Below are positions 12,243 through 26,122 of a stretch of DNA of 64,000 nt, piece after piece (positions within the stretch are counted from its first letter, which is position 1; each line of letters begins with the position of its first letter). A program made the translations under genes and the position numbers. This stretch comes from Darksidea phi (lineage: Eukaryota; Ascomycota; Dothideomycetes; Pleosporales; Lentitheciaceae). The notes beneath the pieces were generated by a model that ran no database searches, had not been told where the DNA came from, and was given only the letters and a program-made list of their open reading frames with translations. Location of the stretch: assembly GCA_030770425.1 (NCBI GenBank), contig JASJFT010000003.1:186001-250000 (forward strand). Direction: 5' to 3'.

Positions 12243-12787
12243 GGACTGGAGGCAGCCACGTGTTATAGATGTAAAACTTAAACATATCAACCCTGCTGTT
12301 TAATCTACCGCGAGTCCATAATGGTTACAGGACTTGCTTCTACACGCTAAAGTCGCAGTTCAAAGCGTCGAGGGAAAATGTGTAAGTCGCCCTAGCATTT
12401 TTATTTTCCACATCCACACACTACGTGAGCCTCAAGCCTCCGATTTGGCATTGCATTTGACTTAGAGTAGTCTTCCGGTCACTGCACTCTATAGTCCTCT
12501 CTACACGTAATGTCGCTGTGGAAAGTGCTACTAGGCCTCCCTCGCCAGTTGTCTTACAACCGACAGAATCTGGCTCCACATCCCTTGATGTCGCACTCCG
12601 CTCGCACAATGTCGAGCGGCCAATATGTCGTCGTCTTCTCTAAAGAAGCTGCTATATGTCTTCTCATCCTTGATCGCGGATTCGCTTAGCCTCTTGTACA
12701 CTGTGGCATGCGATGTCCGTAGATGCGGACATATGTAGGCGTTTAGGGCGGGCAGAGCACGTTAGACGAATGGCAGACAGACTTCCT
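12243..12787. other. Intergenic spacer
   Basis: Nothing recognised in these 545 bases. Confidence 0.35.
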
Positions 12788-13444
12788 CTACTTCTTGCGG
12801 GCATTGGCAGACATTCTGGCTAAACATTTCGGGTTTAACGTACTTGAGTCTCGGTCGGGATCCCTCGTCAATGGGTATGGGGTATGGGGAATGTCGTGAG
12901 AAAATCTAAAACACCCACCTCGATCATCTTGAACTGGAAAGTGCTGTCCACACCGAAATGCAGCAAGGCTTCTCGCATAGGCCTGCATATACCGGTTCTC
13001 GGTTTCACAATAATGACGCGAGAGTCCGTAGACTTCGTCGAAGGTGAAACTGTGGTGCCAAGTGATGAAGAACTTGGGCAGTGACGCCGATGCATACGCG
13101 CTCATGCGATCCTTGTGCTGCTTCCGTAGGACTGAAGCAGGTTGCGAGATGGAAGTCTATACAATAGCTACACAGAATTTTGCCAGTCCTAGATTTTCCA
13201 GATTGGGAGGCGGGTTCGAAGCTTGCGAGTCTGGTGAAGCGGTCCTTACGTTGCCTTAGCACTATAGCATCGTGCACTGGTTTTCGTAGGCTTTGTAGGA
13301 GCGCGCGAATATGCGTTTTGCTACCATATCCACGCAACTAGAGAACTGGCGACACGCTGCGCGGAAACTGAGCGGATCCTCTGGCTCCATAAACTCGGCT
13401 ATGGTCGAGACGAGTTCCGATGGAAGTGCAATCATACCACCCAT
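12788..13444 (-). pseudogene. F-box-like gene relic with frame changes
   Basis: The minus strand starts MGGMIALPSELVSTIAEFMEP, a good F-box-like opening, and continues to SYKAYENQC in the same frame. The expected following block (QRKDRFTRLASFE, then a Cys-x2-Cys region and ERVCIG) sits in a second frame. The next expected block (FFITWHHSFTFDEVYG) sits in a third. No GT-AG intron of normal size explains either change, and the second looks like a one-base slip near 13080. Related fungal proteins carry these three blocks in this order in one frame. It is probably a decayed gene, but unusual introns cannot be fully excluded. Confidence 0.5.
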
Positions 13445-14413
13445 GTTATTGTTTTCCGCCTCAATCTTGTTCGCCGGATTTTGGCTTTGTGACTACTCCC
13501 AACGCGATAAGCGAAGAAGTCCGAGTCGGTTTGCATACGGTTTTGTGTTTGCTGGTAGGGAGATGAGAGGGATCGTCTCATGATCATCCCTCGTTAAATA
13601 ACGACCCATCATCGTAACCCCGTTCCCTGCCATCTATCCAACAATCACTCTTCTCTCATTTGGAAAACTCTTCCTCGCCCTTGTCCACTTATGCTTCCCC
13701 AGGCCAGGCGCCCTCTTCTTATCATCGCACGTAACTCGGAGTCCGAACTGCGTCACGATTGCGAGACAGCGACGCTTGTAGTAGGAGACAACAAGTACTG
13801 AAGATGTCATTATGTTGTGCTAAAACCTCTCTAGATCAGGTCACCGACTTCGTACCCTAATCTTTAGAATGTCTAAGCATTCAGAGGCAACTACCGTTTG
13901 CAATGTAGCTAGATAGAGAGCTGGATTTTAGATTTGCTCTTTCGCTATGATATAGCAATGAAGAAGGGTCGGTCCTAATATCGAAATAGTAGGTGAATGC
14001 ATATCCGCATATTGCATAAGATACGGCAGTTCCAAGATTGAGGTGCGTTCCTAACACCTTCGGCTGGCTGCTGTAGTGAGGGTAGCTTTTCTAGGGCGAT
14101 GACCAGCGTGTTACCACCTAAACGCAGTCTTTGTTGGGTTCTAGAACTGTGATGAGCAGGGTTGCATGCTACTGTCTTGCTGAAAATGACTATATCTCGG
14201 GAAAAGGTTACATACATCTACATTATTAAGTAAGGCATGGAAATGGAAGATTAACTTTAACGTACGTCATGCTCCCAGAGATTCAAACGCCAAGTTACAG
14301 ATATTCGTTATATTACGCTCAAGAAACGCCCAACCATGTCTTCATTGCTCCAACTCACGTATCTGAAGGCGTTGATGTTACCTCACACATAGTGCAACCG
14401 CTCACTTCTACGC
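13445..14413. other. Intergenic, about 1 kb
   Basis: No gene, RNA or repeat recognised. Confidence 0.35.
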
Positions 14414-15334
14414 TTAATTTGGCGCCTTATACCCATCCACATCCGTGCTATTGCTCAGCTTCTCAAACTGCTTTACTTTCTCCGAGTAAGTGTCCAGTTT
14501 GGTATTGATGAGCGAATACGCATCAGTACCAACGACACACCTCAAAGGAGGATCCTTCATGACGGCCAAATCATAAAATGCTTGGGCACCCTTCGCTGGG
14601 TCGCCGGCCTGGTTCATGTGGCGCTTGCTGGCGTGTTCTTTAGCGTTAATGTGGTCGTAAGCAGGGTTCTCGACTTCGCCGAATTCCATGCTGCGGCCAT
14701 ACCAGTCGGTGCGGAAACCGCCAGGCTCGATGCAAGTAAACTTGATGCCCCATTCGGGCTTGACTTCTTTGGAGATGGCTTCGGTAAAGCCTTCAACGGC
14801 CCATTTTGAGGCACAATAGATGCTGAAACTCGGCACACCTGTCGAATTATCAGCATTGATGAGCTCTAGATAATGGCTCCCTTCAAGCGAGGAGAGACAG
14901 AATTACTGACCAATCTGGCCGCCAATAGAGGTGATCTGCTGGATTACACCACCGGTTTTCAGATTCCGCATGACCTCCATGGCCTTCCGAGTGACATTGA
15001 TCAAACCGAAGAAATTGATCTCCATCTGCTTGCGAATCTGCTCATCGGAGAAGGTCTCAAAAGGCCCCGAAAGACCATATCCAGCGTTGTTGACGACTAC
15101 ATCGATGCGCTTGAACTTCTTGATTGTCTCATCGAAGGCTCTGTGGATAGAGTCTTGTTTTGTGACGTCTAGATCTACGAATAGGCTGTTGGTTGAATCG
15201 GCGCCATCGAAAGAGAGCTTGGACGAGTTTCGAGCTGTCGCGACTACGCAGTCGCCATTTTGGAGAACGATTCTGACTAGATCGGCACCAAAGCCCGTGG
15301 AGGTACCGGTGATGAGAAAGACGCGTGGTGTCAT
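14414..15334 (-). CDS. Short-chain dehydrogenase/reductase (classical SDR)
   Basis: Two exons on the minus strand, 15334-14911 and 14838-14414, with a 72-nt intron, encode 282 residues. The Rossmann nucleotide motif is TGTSTGFG at residues 9-16, the NNAG motif is at 82-85, a catalytic Ser lies near 136 (ITSIGGQIG), and the YxxxK pair is Tyr149/Lys153 (YCASK). The splice joins GGQIG to GVPSFSIYCASK. It also has EPGGFRTDW, typical of the C-terminal substrate loop. The enzyme is an NAD(P)-dependent oxidoreductase with unknown substrate. The Arg-bearing ATARNSSKL after strand 2 suggests NADP preference. No pathway genes adjoin it. Confidence 0.9.
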
Positions 15335-15981
15335 TGTGGGTGATAAAGATATTTATGCTGATAGATAGGAGAAAACTGCGCTAAGGATGGAATGAACGCG
15401 CACATTTCTTGATGGAATTAAGAGCTTAAGTAGATTGCTAAGTGCGCTTTATATCCGCTTGACGCCGTGGAATGAGCACTAAAAGATTACGTCAAAGGCG
15501 TTGGGGTGGAGCGATGGAGGTAAACTCCGGGAGGGTTGATTAGCATCTTGAATGAGTTCGAATGATTCCAAATAAGACCAAGAACCTTGCTATGCGATAC
15601 CGAGAATAAGGTGAGGTGTGCCATTATCGCGTGATGAGTTGTGCTCCCGAAGATAACCGTCAGACGTATGTATATGCGAAGACAGCTTGGAAAGCGTTGG
15701 AGTGATGCATGTAGTGAGCCGAGCCGAGATGCACTAGTCCTAGAATGGATGTAATGGGCAAGCGCGTCGCGTTCAGGCTTGGCGCACTCGCGCAACGCGC
15801 CTCTCCTCGCCAACCCCCATTTCTACCCTTCTCGCCGTGTAGCCGCCATCAATTGGTTGCAACGTCGATTCTCTTCTGGATACCCGCACGTTTTTGATAC
15901 CACCTTAACCTGCTTCGGTTGAAGTAGACGTTCGCCTTCAAGGCACCATATTACTTTTCGTCGTTCCGCAACCTCCTCATC
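15335..15981. promoter_or_regulatory. Divergent promoter region, SDR and MCM3
   Basis: This 647-base region separates two genes transcribed away from each other and must contain both promoters. A hypothetical frame on the minus strand here has no family resemblance and was not accepted. No specific binding site is claimed. An MluI-type cell-cycle box was not searched for exhaustively. Confidence 0.4.
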
Positions 15982-18710
<2,729 letters not shown>

Positions 18711-19215
18711 AGACGTGCGGTGTTATAGTTGACGGAATTATGCTAGGACGAGGGATGAACGGAGTTGACGGGATGGGATACGGCGATACACCACAGAAAC
18801 GAATCAGCAATTTGATACTGTTCATTTTGTCTTAGGTGGCTTGTGAATGGTATTGTGAAGATTCCGCTAACTTGCACTGCAGTTTCAAACGACATATTTC
18901 ACGTCACAGTTCACTTTCCACAACAAAGTGGCGCTATCACAATAAGTGCCGCTCCAGCCTTAGATTCATGTGAAGCTACCTACACTGTCCGCTTGTTCTG
19001 CAGCAATCTTCAATTTGCCGTCGAGATACGTGAAGCGTAGTCCGTCCACTTCAAAGTACATATAAATTTGCGCGTGATGGCTTCAAGTGGGTTGCACATA
19101 ATCTTTTTAGCGACACATTACCGAGAAAAATGGCGAGTTGATCACTTGACAACTCTACACCGATATGGTATCAAGGAGTAGTAACGACCTTTTCTTGACC
19201 TTTAAGCTAATTTTG
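18711..19215. other. Intergenic spacer
   Basis: No gene or repeat recognised. This is the junction between the conserved block and the accessory, repeat-rich stretch. Confidence 0.35.
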
Positions 19216-19930
19216 ATGCTGCACACTTCTACTCCGGTTCTCAGCCTGCTGTGCAGCACCATCATAATTGTTGTCTCGCTAATGGAGTCCACGACCCCCA
19301 TCGCCCATGACTAGTCTCCATCCACATACTCCGACACGGAGCCCTGCATGGGAAATTGCTCTTGGATATACGACCTCAACATTCTTAAAGAAGGCGATCT
19401 GTATTATCGCTTTTCGATAAGCGGAAATATTGCCATTGCTACGGCGCCGCATCTGGAGGGGCTATGGGAGTATAGAGGTGCTTTATTGAGAAACGTGACG
19501 AGTATCGTTGTCAATGAGGGAGGACAGGATATTTGGGTATCTTTCCCCATCCTCCCTTTGTGTTTCAGTCCACTCAACCGCCAACGGTTGTCGTCCCTTG
19601 CTGACACAGACTTATGTCCAGGCACCCAATGTTGTCAAACTTGGCGACATCTTCTACTGCTACTACAGTGTCTCCACCATGGGTGCTAAAAACTCGCAAA
19701 TCGGCGTCGCGACCTCCACTTCCCTCGAGCCAGGTACTTGGACCGACCACGGCAGCATTAACTTGCCTTTTGACGAGACTTGGAATCTTATCGATCCAGC
19801 AATTTTCTATTCTACGAAGGGCTCGATGGTTCTATCTACCTAACATGGGGAAGCTGTACGTAACACCTCATTTTGATACTATCTTATTGTCATGTTGCAG
19901 AAGGCTGTGCACACTATGCTAGCAGAAACC
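19216..19930 (+). pseudogene. GH43 arabinan endo-arabinosidase relic, 3' truncated
   Basis: A frame from ATG 19216 begins with a hydrophobic signal-like segment (LSLLCSTIIIVVSL), meets an in-frame TAG at 19312, and continues as PCMGNCSWIYDLNILKEGDLYYRF. This resembles the GH43 start, where relatives have a C-x-GNC pattern and HDP. Here HDP has become YDL, which removes residues at the catalytic-base end. A spliced exon at 19622 (intron 19537-19621) gives APNVVKLGDIFYCYYSVS and EPGTWTDHGS, both good GH43 blocks. Near 19820 the frame slips by one, since LDGSIYLTWGS continues in another frame. Homology stops near 19930, where a repeat end begins. The ancestor would have been a secreted plant cell-wall hydrolase. 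Confidence 0.75.
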
Positions 19931-19954
19931 TACACAGCAATCTCTACCTCATAT

Positions 19955-20046
19955 TTTTAGCTCTACAGCTCTACTATCATGTATAAGTTGTAGATATAGC
20001 ACCTCTACTGTGTTTCGTGCGGGCCTTCAAAAGAGACTCCCACTAT
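19955..20046 (-). repeat. Solo terminal repeat fragment (copy E)
   Basis: Matches, as reverse complement, the outer 90-120 bases of the repeat copies at 25061 and 46387, including the block around ttcgtgcgg and agagactcccact. It lacks about 17 bases present in those copies, as does the fragment near 53.9 kb, suggesting a subfamily. It sits exactly between the truncated GH43 relic and the LINE relic. Confidence 0.65.
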
Positions 20047-20900
20047 GAAAATCGAAACCAATGAGCCTGATGACTACACACGGACCCAGGCCGCTGCCGC
20101 CCGACCGCTTTGCTCCCATGCCTCGGGAAGCTACTCGAAGCAATCGCGGCACGAGGTATACTTGCGCTCGCGCTCGAGTACGGCCTTCTACCCGAGACAC
20201 AGATGGGCTGCCACAGCAAGTTTGTGCGTCAAGCACGGCGACGTGGTGTAGTAGTAAGCATACTTGGTTTGACCTTTCAGGAGCTTTCAACCGTACCAAC
20301 CATCGAAAGTTGATTAGCATTCTACGGGCTAAGGGCTTACTGGATTGGATTGTCGCTTTTGGATTCAATGCTGACTGGTCAGCGAACCAAGGTCAAGATC
20401 CCAGGTCATTTATTCGACTTCTTTTCAACCTCGATCAAGGCATCCCACAAAGAAGTCCATTGTCCATCTTGCTCGCTCTCTTCGCTTGGCCTCTTCATGA
20501 AGTCGCACATGGCAGCACAGGGGAGTCTGATGCCGAACTTGTCTTCAGAAGGGGCTACGTCGACGACAAGTATCTCACCGCAGTGTCCGACACTACGAGA
20601 CACCGCTGCTCAAATTTCGCGCTGGAGGAGGTGAGATGGCTGAGCTCATCTTAGCGTCGAAATGCTCTGGTTGGCCCCTAAATTTCCCGAAAAGGTAATT
20701 TCGATCACGTCAACTAATTCCCAAAGTGAAATGAGAGTAGAATTCTATAGATACATCTCTCATTCACTCTCATCTTGTGATTCCACATATCTTGGTGGTC
20801 ATAGGCATCAACCCAAGTCAAACCGATCATTGTCAAAAGAACCTTGGCACTTGCATCATGTGACGGTTAGTTGTGCAAGGGAAAAATGGTTATGTCATGC
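20047..20900 (+). mobile_element. Tad1-like LINE reverse-transcriptase relic
   Basis: Pieces of a non-LTR reverse transcriptase are readable in order but in shifting frames. LPCLGKLLEAIAARG and ALEYGLLPETQMG come from 20110-20210. FDLSGAFNRTNHRKLISILRAKG (motif A), DQGIPQRSPLSILL and GYVDDKYLTAVSD, where the catalytic pair is changed from the usual VDD context, follow from about 20270. Then come APKFPEKVISIT and STYLGG. The block order fits fungal Tad-type LINEs. Stops and frame changes show it is inactive. It carries both endonuclease-free 5' truncation and 3' loss. Confidence 0.7.
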
Positions 20901-21332
20901 CTATTACTTCTCTCGATACTTTAAGTTGAAAGTAGCACGAGATCCAGTACCTCATCGGCTAAAAACCTCATAGTCTTGATTCCAAGAATTCGTATTCGTT
21001 GCAAGACTCATGCTATTCAAGTACAGGTCCAGCTAGCCTCCCTCATTGAGCACCGCCCGCAATTGCAATTCGTGGTACAGGAGAGAGGAATTGATGTAAC
21101 CATTCCAGACAAAAGCCGACTTGGTAAAACATTGTACAAAACAATTTTCACGGCATGCGCTGCTGGTAAACTGATACCTATGTATGGTCTTGGAAGGATC
21201 GATTCAGTGCGGTTGCGCGTGGGCCGCTATTTGCGTAGAGTCTTGCATTCTGCTTGTGCCAAACCACCAGTCCCCTGTATGCCGAAGAAAGACAGAAATC
21301 ATTTGAGTAAGGATCGGAAAGCCCGGGATCGG
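20901..21332. other. Unassigned sequence between LINE relic and secreted-protein gene
   Basis: An open frame exists at 20976-21338 but has no recognised motif and mixed composition. It may be LINE 3' sequence or another decayed gene. Confidence 0.25.
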
Positions 21333-22956
21333 CTATAAAGCCATGTGAATCACAGCTACTACATACACGGCCCATCCTTCCCATTTTTCACTTGCCTTCC
21401 GGTCGTTTGCGGCCCCAGTAAATTGCGCCAGTGCCGAAGTCGACGGAGTGCCCCCCAAACTATTCCAAATAGCATCGTCAATCTCACTCGACGCGATAGT
21501 CGTTAGCGCCATTGTGCTTCCATCAATCACAACAGCCGTAAGTGAGGGTGCCAGGGAGATTGCGAACCCGTTGATTGTTGTCAGAACCCCGGGCACNNNN
21601 NNNNNNNNNNNNNNNNNNNNNNNNNNNNNNNNNNNNNNNNNNNNNNNNNNNNNNNNNNNNNNNNNNNNNNNNNNNNNNNNNNNNNNNNNNNNNNNNNNNN
21701 NNNNNNNNNNNNNNNNNNNNNNNNNNNNNNNNNNNNNNNNNNNNNNNNNNNNNNNNNNNNNNNNNNNNNNNNNNNNNNNNNNNNNNNNNNNNNNNNNNNN
21801 NNNNNNNNNNNNNNNNNNNNNNNNNNNNNNNNNNNNNNNNNNNNNNNNNNNNNNNNNNNNNNNNNNNNNNNNNNNNNNNNNNNNNNNNNNNNNNNNNNNN
21901 NNNNNNNNNNNNNNNNNNNGTTCCTTGCGCAGCTAAAGGGACTGTCGTGCTTCCAATGACGACTTCTGTAGCTGATGGAGAGAGTGATATTGTGGCGCCA
22001 TTCACAACCGTTGATGCGCCCGGCTTCAACGTTTCGCCATTGGGGAGGAGCAGCCCTAATCCGGATGGAAGGATGGAGAAACCTGTCGGGAGAGCAGCAG
22101 GTTGGGTTGTGGCAATAGGCGGTGAAAATATAACTTTCGAGTCTGTGCCTAGTGGTTCAAAAGAGGTGGGTGCACCAACTGAATTCCCAAGGGTATCTGA
22201 TTGTGTTTCTGCAGGTAGAGCAAGTACTGAAGATGTTCCTGTTGGCACACCAGCTGGATTCCCAAGGGTGCTCGGGGGGCTATCTGGAGATGTTTCTATT
22301 GGAGTAGAACGCTGATCTGGGGATGCGCCTGGCTGTGCCGTGGGTTGATTTTCAGGCTGTGAGGATGGCTCAACTGTCACGGTCGGCATGAATGATACCG
22401 GCTTAGTCCACGTAACATCAAACAGATAGGTTTCGGTGATGAGTTCTGTGTCGGTTGTAGTTATCGTTTCTGCGCACCCATCTGATAGTTGCTGGAGACG
22501 CACTACGCTTGTTGTGCAAGAGTTATCTAGATGACTATCATTGGTCAACGCAATCCGCTCCGCTTTTCAGTATTATACACACTTACCAAAAGTTTCTAGC
22601 TACAGACAGGGCTTTTGTATGCCCAATAGTCACAAAGTTGGTGATATTGGTTCCGTTTGGATAAGGAGTGACATATGGTATAACAATGACTGTGTTTGTT
22701 TGCGTGACGGTTGTCGTTTCTGCTTGGCTGGTATCGGTGATGGTGATGGTTTCAGTGCACAAAGTAGTCGTGGAGCTTGGGAATATTGGTAAATGCGTCG
22801 TTAGATCTATCGCAGGTTCAGTCACAGACAAAACTCATGGACCTTTTGTGTCGGCTTACTACTTGTCAAAGGAGAGGCGCTCGCGGACCACGTAATGGAT
22901 AGCCATGCTAGAAGGCTAGCTAGACCGATTCTTGCTGCTACAGGATACATGAACAT
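21333..22956 (-). CDS. Secreted Ser/Thr-rich repeat protein, interrupted by an assembly gap
   Basis: Minus-strand exons 22956-22860, 22806-22587 and 22534-21333, with introns of 53 and 52 nt. The start MFMYPVAARIGLASLLAWLS with a following Ala-Ser-Ala is a good signal peptide. Then come Thr-rich segments (TETITITDT and TTTDTELITETY) and a Pro/Ser linker. The end has repeats of the kind PG..T.VNG..ISL.PS.T.VVI.GST, seen on both sides of the gap. It ends in a short hydrophobic tail (GWAVYVVAVIHMAL), a weak candidate for GPI or membrane anchoring. Cell-wall or surface localisation is inferred. The reading frames on the two sides of the gap differ, which only says the N run is not the true length. 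Confidence 0.65.
21597..21919. other. Assembly gap (323 N)
   Basis: A run of N inside the repeat region of the secreted protein gene. The flanking coding repeats resemble each other, so tandem repeat collapse is a likely cause. Confidence 0.99.
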
Positions 22957-23310
22957 GGTAAGTTTGGTGATTTGATGCACGAGAGCTGAGGTTGATCGCT
23001 TTGCCAGCGGGCGAGGTTTTGTCCAGATATGAACCAAGTCATTGTGGGGGCTGCAACTCGTATTCAACACGGGATGTGAGGCAGTTAATTAACTAGGTCA
23101 TGTCATTGGTCAATAATGATACCACGGGTCGGGAAAGACCTGTTGTATGGAAAGCCAAGCAAAGACAATAAATTGAATCACCGGAAATGACGACTTGTGT
23201 CACTGGGTCTTTCAGCTCTGCGATCCAAATACTCTGCCTCGCACCTGCAAAGCACACTCGTTCTCGATAACTGCATAGAGGCCTTGAATTCCGCCACATG
23301 CGCAAGAGGT
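22957..23310. promoter_or_regulatory. Divergent region between two cell-surface genes
   Basis: Separates the minus-strand secreted repeat protein and the plus-strand pepsin-like gene. Both promoters, and possibly a missed signal-peptide exon of the latter, should be here. No specific site was identified. Confidence 0.35.
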
Positions 23311-24907
23311 ATGGCCACAGGTAAGCTACCACCTGCGCTCAAAATCGAACCGTCGGGTAGGTGGCTTGGAAACGATGGGTCATGGTCGGGGTAAGTTGAC
23401 ATCAGTTCAGCCTTGCGCTGCTACCTGGCTACCCTGCTTAATCGCAAATAGGTTCCTGGTTCACGCCGGAACACCTCCGCAGAACTTCACGGTGCTTCCT
23501 ACGATAAATGGTCAATGTATATATGTCCCGGTAGCGGACGATTGCCAACGTACCAACCGGACGGATTGTGGATCTTCGCGCGGTGTTTTGCCGTTTGGGA
23601 ATCGCCAAAGCCCCGGGTTCCAGTCAAGAAACTCTTTCACCTGGGAATTGATAGGCCTGTACAAAATCCCCGTGAATCGCAACCTGGGATATACCGGCAA
23701 TGGAATTTCCGGATACGATACTATAGGACTAGGCTCAAACGACACAGCAGACGCTTTGTTTCTCGAGAAACAAGCAATGACAGCGTATGCAACACCTGAT
23801 TTATGGGTCGGTCTTTTAGGGCTGGGAGTGAGCGGGTTGACGTTCCGCGAAAATGAGCAGGTCAATTCGACTCTTACAAACTTGAAGAACAACGCGAGCA
23901 TTCCAAGTTTGAGTTTTGGGTACACAGCTGGCGCTCGTTACCGTATGCTTTGATCTCGTTATCAATATTTTCAGACACTGATGATAAATACAGGACTCAC
24001 TGGTGTTCCTGCAAGTCTGACATTAGGAGGCTATGACCAAGCTCGCATGACCAAAACGCTCACATTACCGACGAGTGCCGATGGAGTAAGGCCATTTACC
24101 ATAGGACTGCAGAGCATCGTTGTATCCAACTCACTGAATGGCACATTCAACCTCCTTCATCAAGCCATTTTTACTTCAATCGACTCCTCGGTTTCTGAAC
24201 TCTGGTTGCCGCAAACTGTCTGCGAGCAGTTCGCTGTGGCGTTTGGACTCCAGTATCACGAACCATCTGGTCGATATGCACTCTCGGAGTCGACAAGAAG
24301 CCGGATTCGGCAACTGACCCCAAAGCTCACATTCACTGTTGCCGATGGGCTGGTGGAGGGAAACACGCTGAACCTGCAATTTCCTTATGCCACATTTGAT
24401 CTCGAAGCTACATACCCGATATTCCCAAATACCACCGCCTACTTCCCAATTCGAAGAGCTGCGAATGAGAGCCAATTTGTTATTGGACGGTCTTTCCTTC
24501 AGGAGGTGTATCTTGGAGTGGATTTCGAGCGGAAGTATTTCAATATTAGTCAAGCCAGATTTGACAATCCGATGCCAGAGCCTGATATAATTACCATCAT
24601 GCCATTGGATATCAACTCCAATTCTACACTCGAACCCTCTTCTTCCGGAACGAAGACACACCAGCTATCGTCCGGTGCGATTGCGGGCATTGTTATCGGT
24701 GCTATTACAGGCACTTTATTGATTTTGAGCATCCTGTGGCTTCGACAGCACCGGCGATTCAGTACCCAAGAACTGCCTGGGGGTTCTATGGAGGACGCGA
24801 TGGTGGAGGCATCGAATGATCACGGATTGAGTGAGCTGGAACCTCCAGGGGGATTATTATCCGAGCTAGACGGAAATCCGTCTCCCCGGGTTTATGAATT
24901 GCGGTGA
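23311..24907 (+). CDS. Pepsin-like (A1 fold) membrane protein, probably non-catalytic
   Basis: Exons 23311-23390, 23452-23942 and 23994-24907, with introns of 61 and 51 nt, give about 494 residues. The fold is shown by VHAGTPPQNFTVLPT, GYTGNGISGYDTIGLG, LGLGVSGLTF, SLTLGGYD and FVIGRSFLQEVYLGVDFERKYFNIS. At the first active site, where peptidases have DTGS, this protein has LPTING. The second site reads IDSSVSELWLP, so one catalytic Asp is missing. A TM helix (AIAGIVIGAITGTLLILSILWL) near residue 425 precedes a short cytoplasmic tail. The start at 23311 lacks a signal peptide, so an upstream exon may be missing. Fungal A1-like proteins of this type are probably surface binding or sensing proteins, which is an inference. 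Confidence 0.7.
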
Positions 24908-25047
24908 GGTGGTAGGAACGAGTGTTTATAGCTAAGATACTTGGCTTACGACGGCGAAGCACGAGGTAGTATTACGCTAAGAGGCTAAAATCCGTAATAA
25001 GCTCTATTATATATAAGATCTAGCTTGGTAGGAGAGGCGGGGCGGAA
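24908..25047. other. AT-rich flank of repeat copy A
   Basis: Short AT-rich, TpA-rich stretch following the pepsin-like gene. It is probably part of a RIP-affected repeat but no copy was matched elsewhere in the window. Confidence 0.35.
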
Positions 25048-25060
25048 ATAAACAAGCTCT
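25048..25060. repeat. 13-bp direct repeat, left of copy A
   Basis: ataaacaagctct here is identical to 26123-26135 on the other side of copy A. It may be a target duplication, a deletion junction or shared repeat sequence. Confidence 0.6.
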
Positions 25061-26122
25061 TTTTTTTTGATTTAGATTTGTATAGTGGGAGTCTCTTTAG
25101 AAGGTCCGTACGAAATATAGTAGGAGTTTGTACATAGTAGAGGTACTATACCTATACCTTATATACGATAATAGAGCTGTAGAGCTGTATATAGTACTAT
25201 CGATCGTGAGCGACGAGGTGATGTTTCGAACATTAAGGCGCTGGACGAGAAATAACATATAATACCGAACTACAGAGCCTAGTTAGGAGACCAACAGCGG
25301 TAGCGAGGAGTTAGCGTACTAATACTACTACCTATAGTATAAAAATTACCTACGATAATACTAGTATCCTACTTACATCTATCTCTTATCCTTAGCTAGC
25401 TTCCTTACTATATTAATACCTACCAACTATATGTCTTTACTAACGATCGTTCGCCTAGTCCTTTCGTAGGAGGTACTAGAGTATAATAGCCTATTCGAGT
25501 ACAGCGCTCTAAACGTTTCGAATATCGCGGCGGAGTATCCCCGGCGCTACAGGCGGGAGGTACTGTCGACAGGGCTCCTTAATTACAATAACTATTAGTA
25601 TAAAACTAACTATACGTTGGATATATTCGAGGGAACAAGCGGCGACAGGATTCTCGTATAGCTATTAGTAGTTACCTATATTATATTCCTGTCCGAGGCC
25701 CTATATAACGAGGATAGGCGTTTTATCTAGAGGTAGCTATACCGTCTACGCAGGCTGGAGGAAAAGCTTGTACAGGGAAGACCGTTGAGGAAGGAGGAAT
25801 CGGCCTTCTTAGTACGCTATAGAGGGAGCGAATACCTAACGTAGAAGATAGAGCTGGTGTCCATAGTAGATACGATACGAACGATAGTGTAGGGGCTAGC
25901 TAGGGAGGGTAGGAGGTTCGGCGTTATCGGCGCGTTTAACTATCTATATATATTATTAGTAAATTAGGAGCTGTTATTGTCGTATAGTTACTACCTATAC
26001 TATTGCGTAAGATGTCGAAATATTAAAATACAATAAGGTAATTAGAATTACGAAAAACACAGCTAGCCCAGGAGCCAACGTGACGTCACGCCGGGTAGTA
26101 GCCCAAGCTCCTGGGGGAGGGG
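25061..26122 (+). mobile_element. RIP-damaged TIR-type element, copy A
   Basis: About 1.06 kb that aligns by eye with copy B at 46387-47605 over nearly its whole length in the same orientation. The left end has the terminal inverted repeat of copy B, but the right one is missing and the 13-bp direct repeat follows instead. From the ATG near 25431 a frame is readable for about 200 codons with several stops, mostly TAG. Recognisable islands are LNVSNIAAEYPRRYRREVLS, FLSEALYNEDRRFI and LYRLRRLEEKLVQGRPL. Many TAG codons would be CAG before C-to-T change. No transposase motif was recognised in the frame, so its family is unknown. Confidence 0.75.
26067..26115. repeat. Hairpin with TGACGTCA palindrome in copy A
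   Basis: cccaggagc at 26067-26075 and gctcctggg at 26107-26115 form a perfect 9-bp stem with a 31-base loop. The loop contains TGACGTCA at 26081-26088, the classic bZIP/CRE-type palindrome. The stem is conserved in copy B. Confidence 0.7.
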
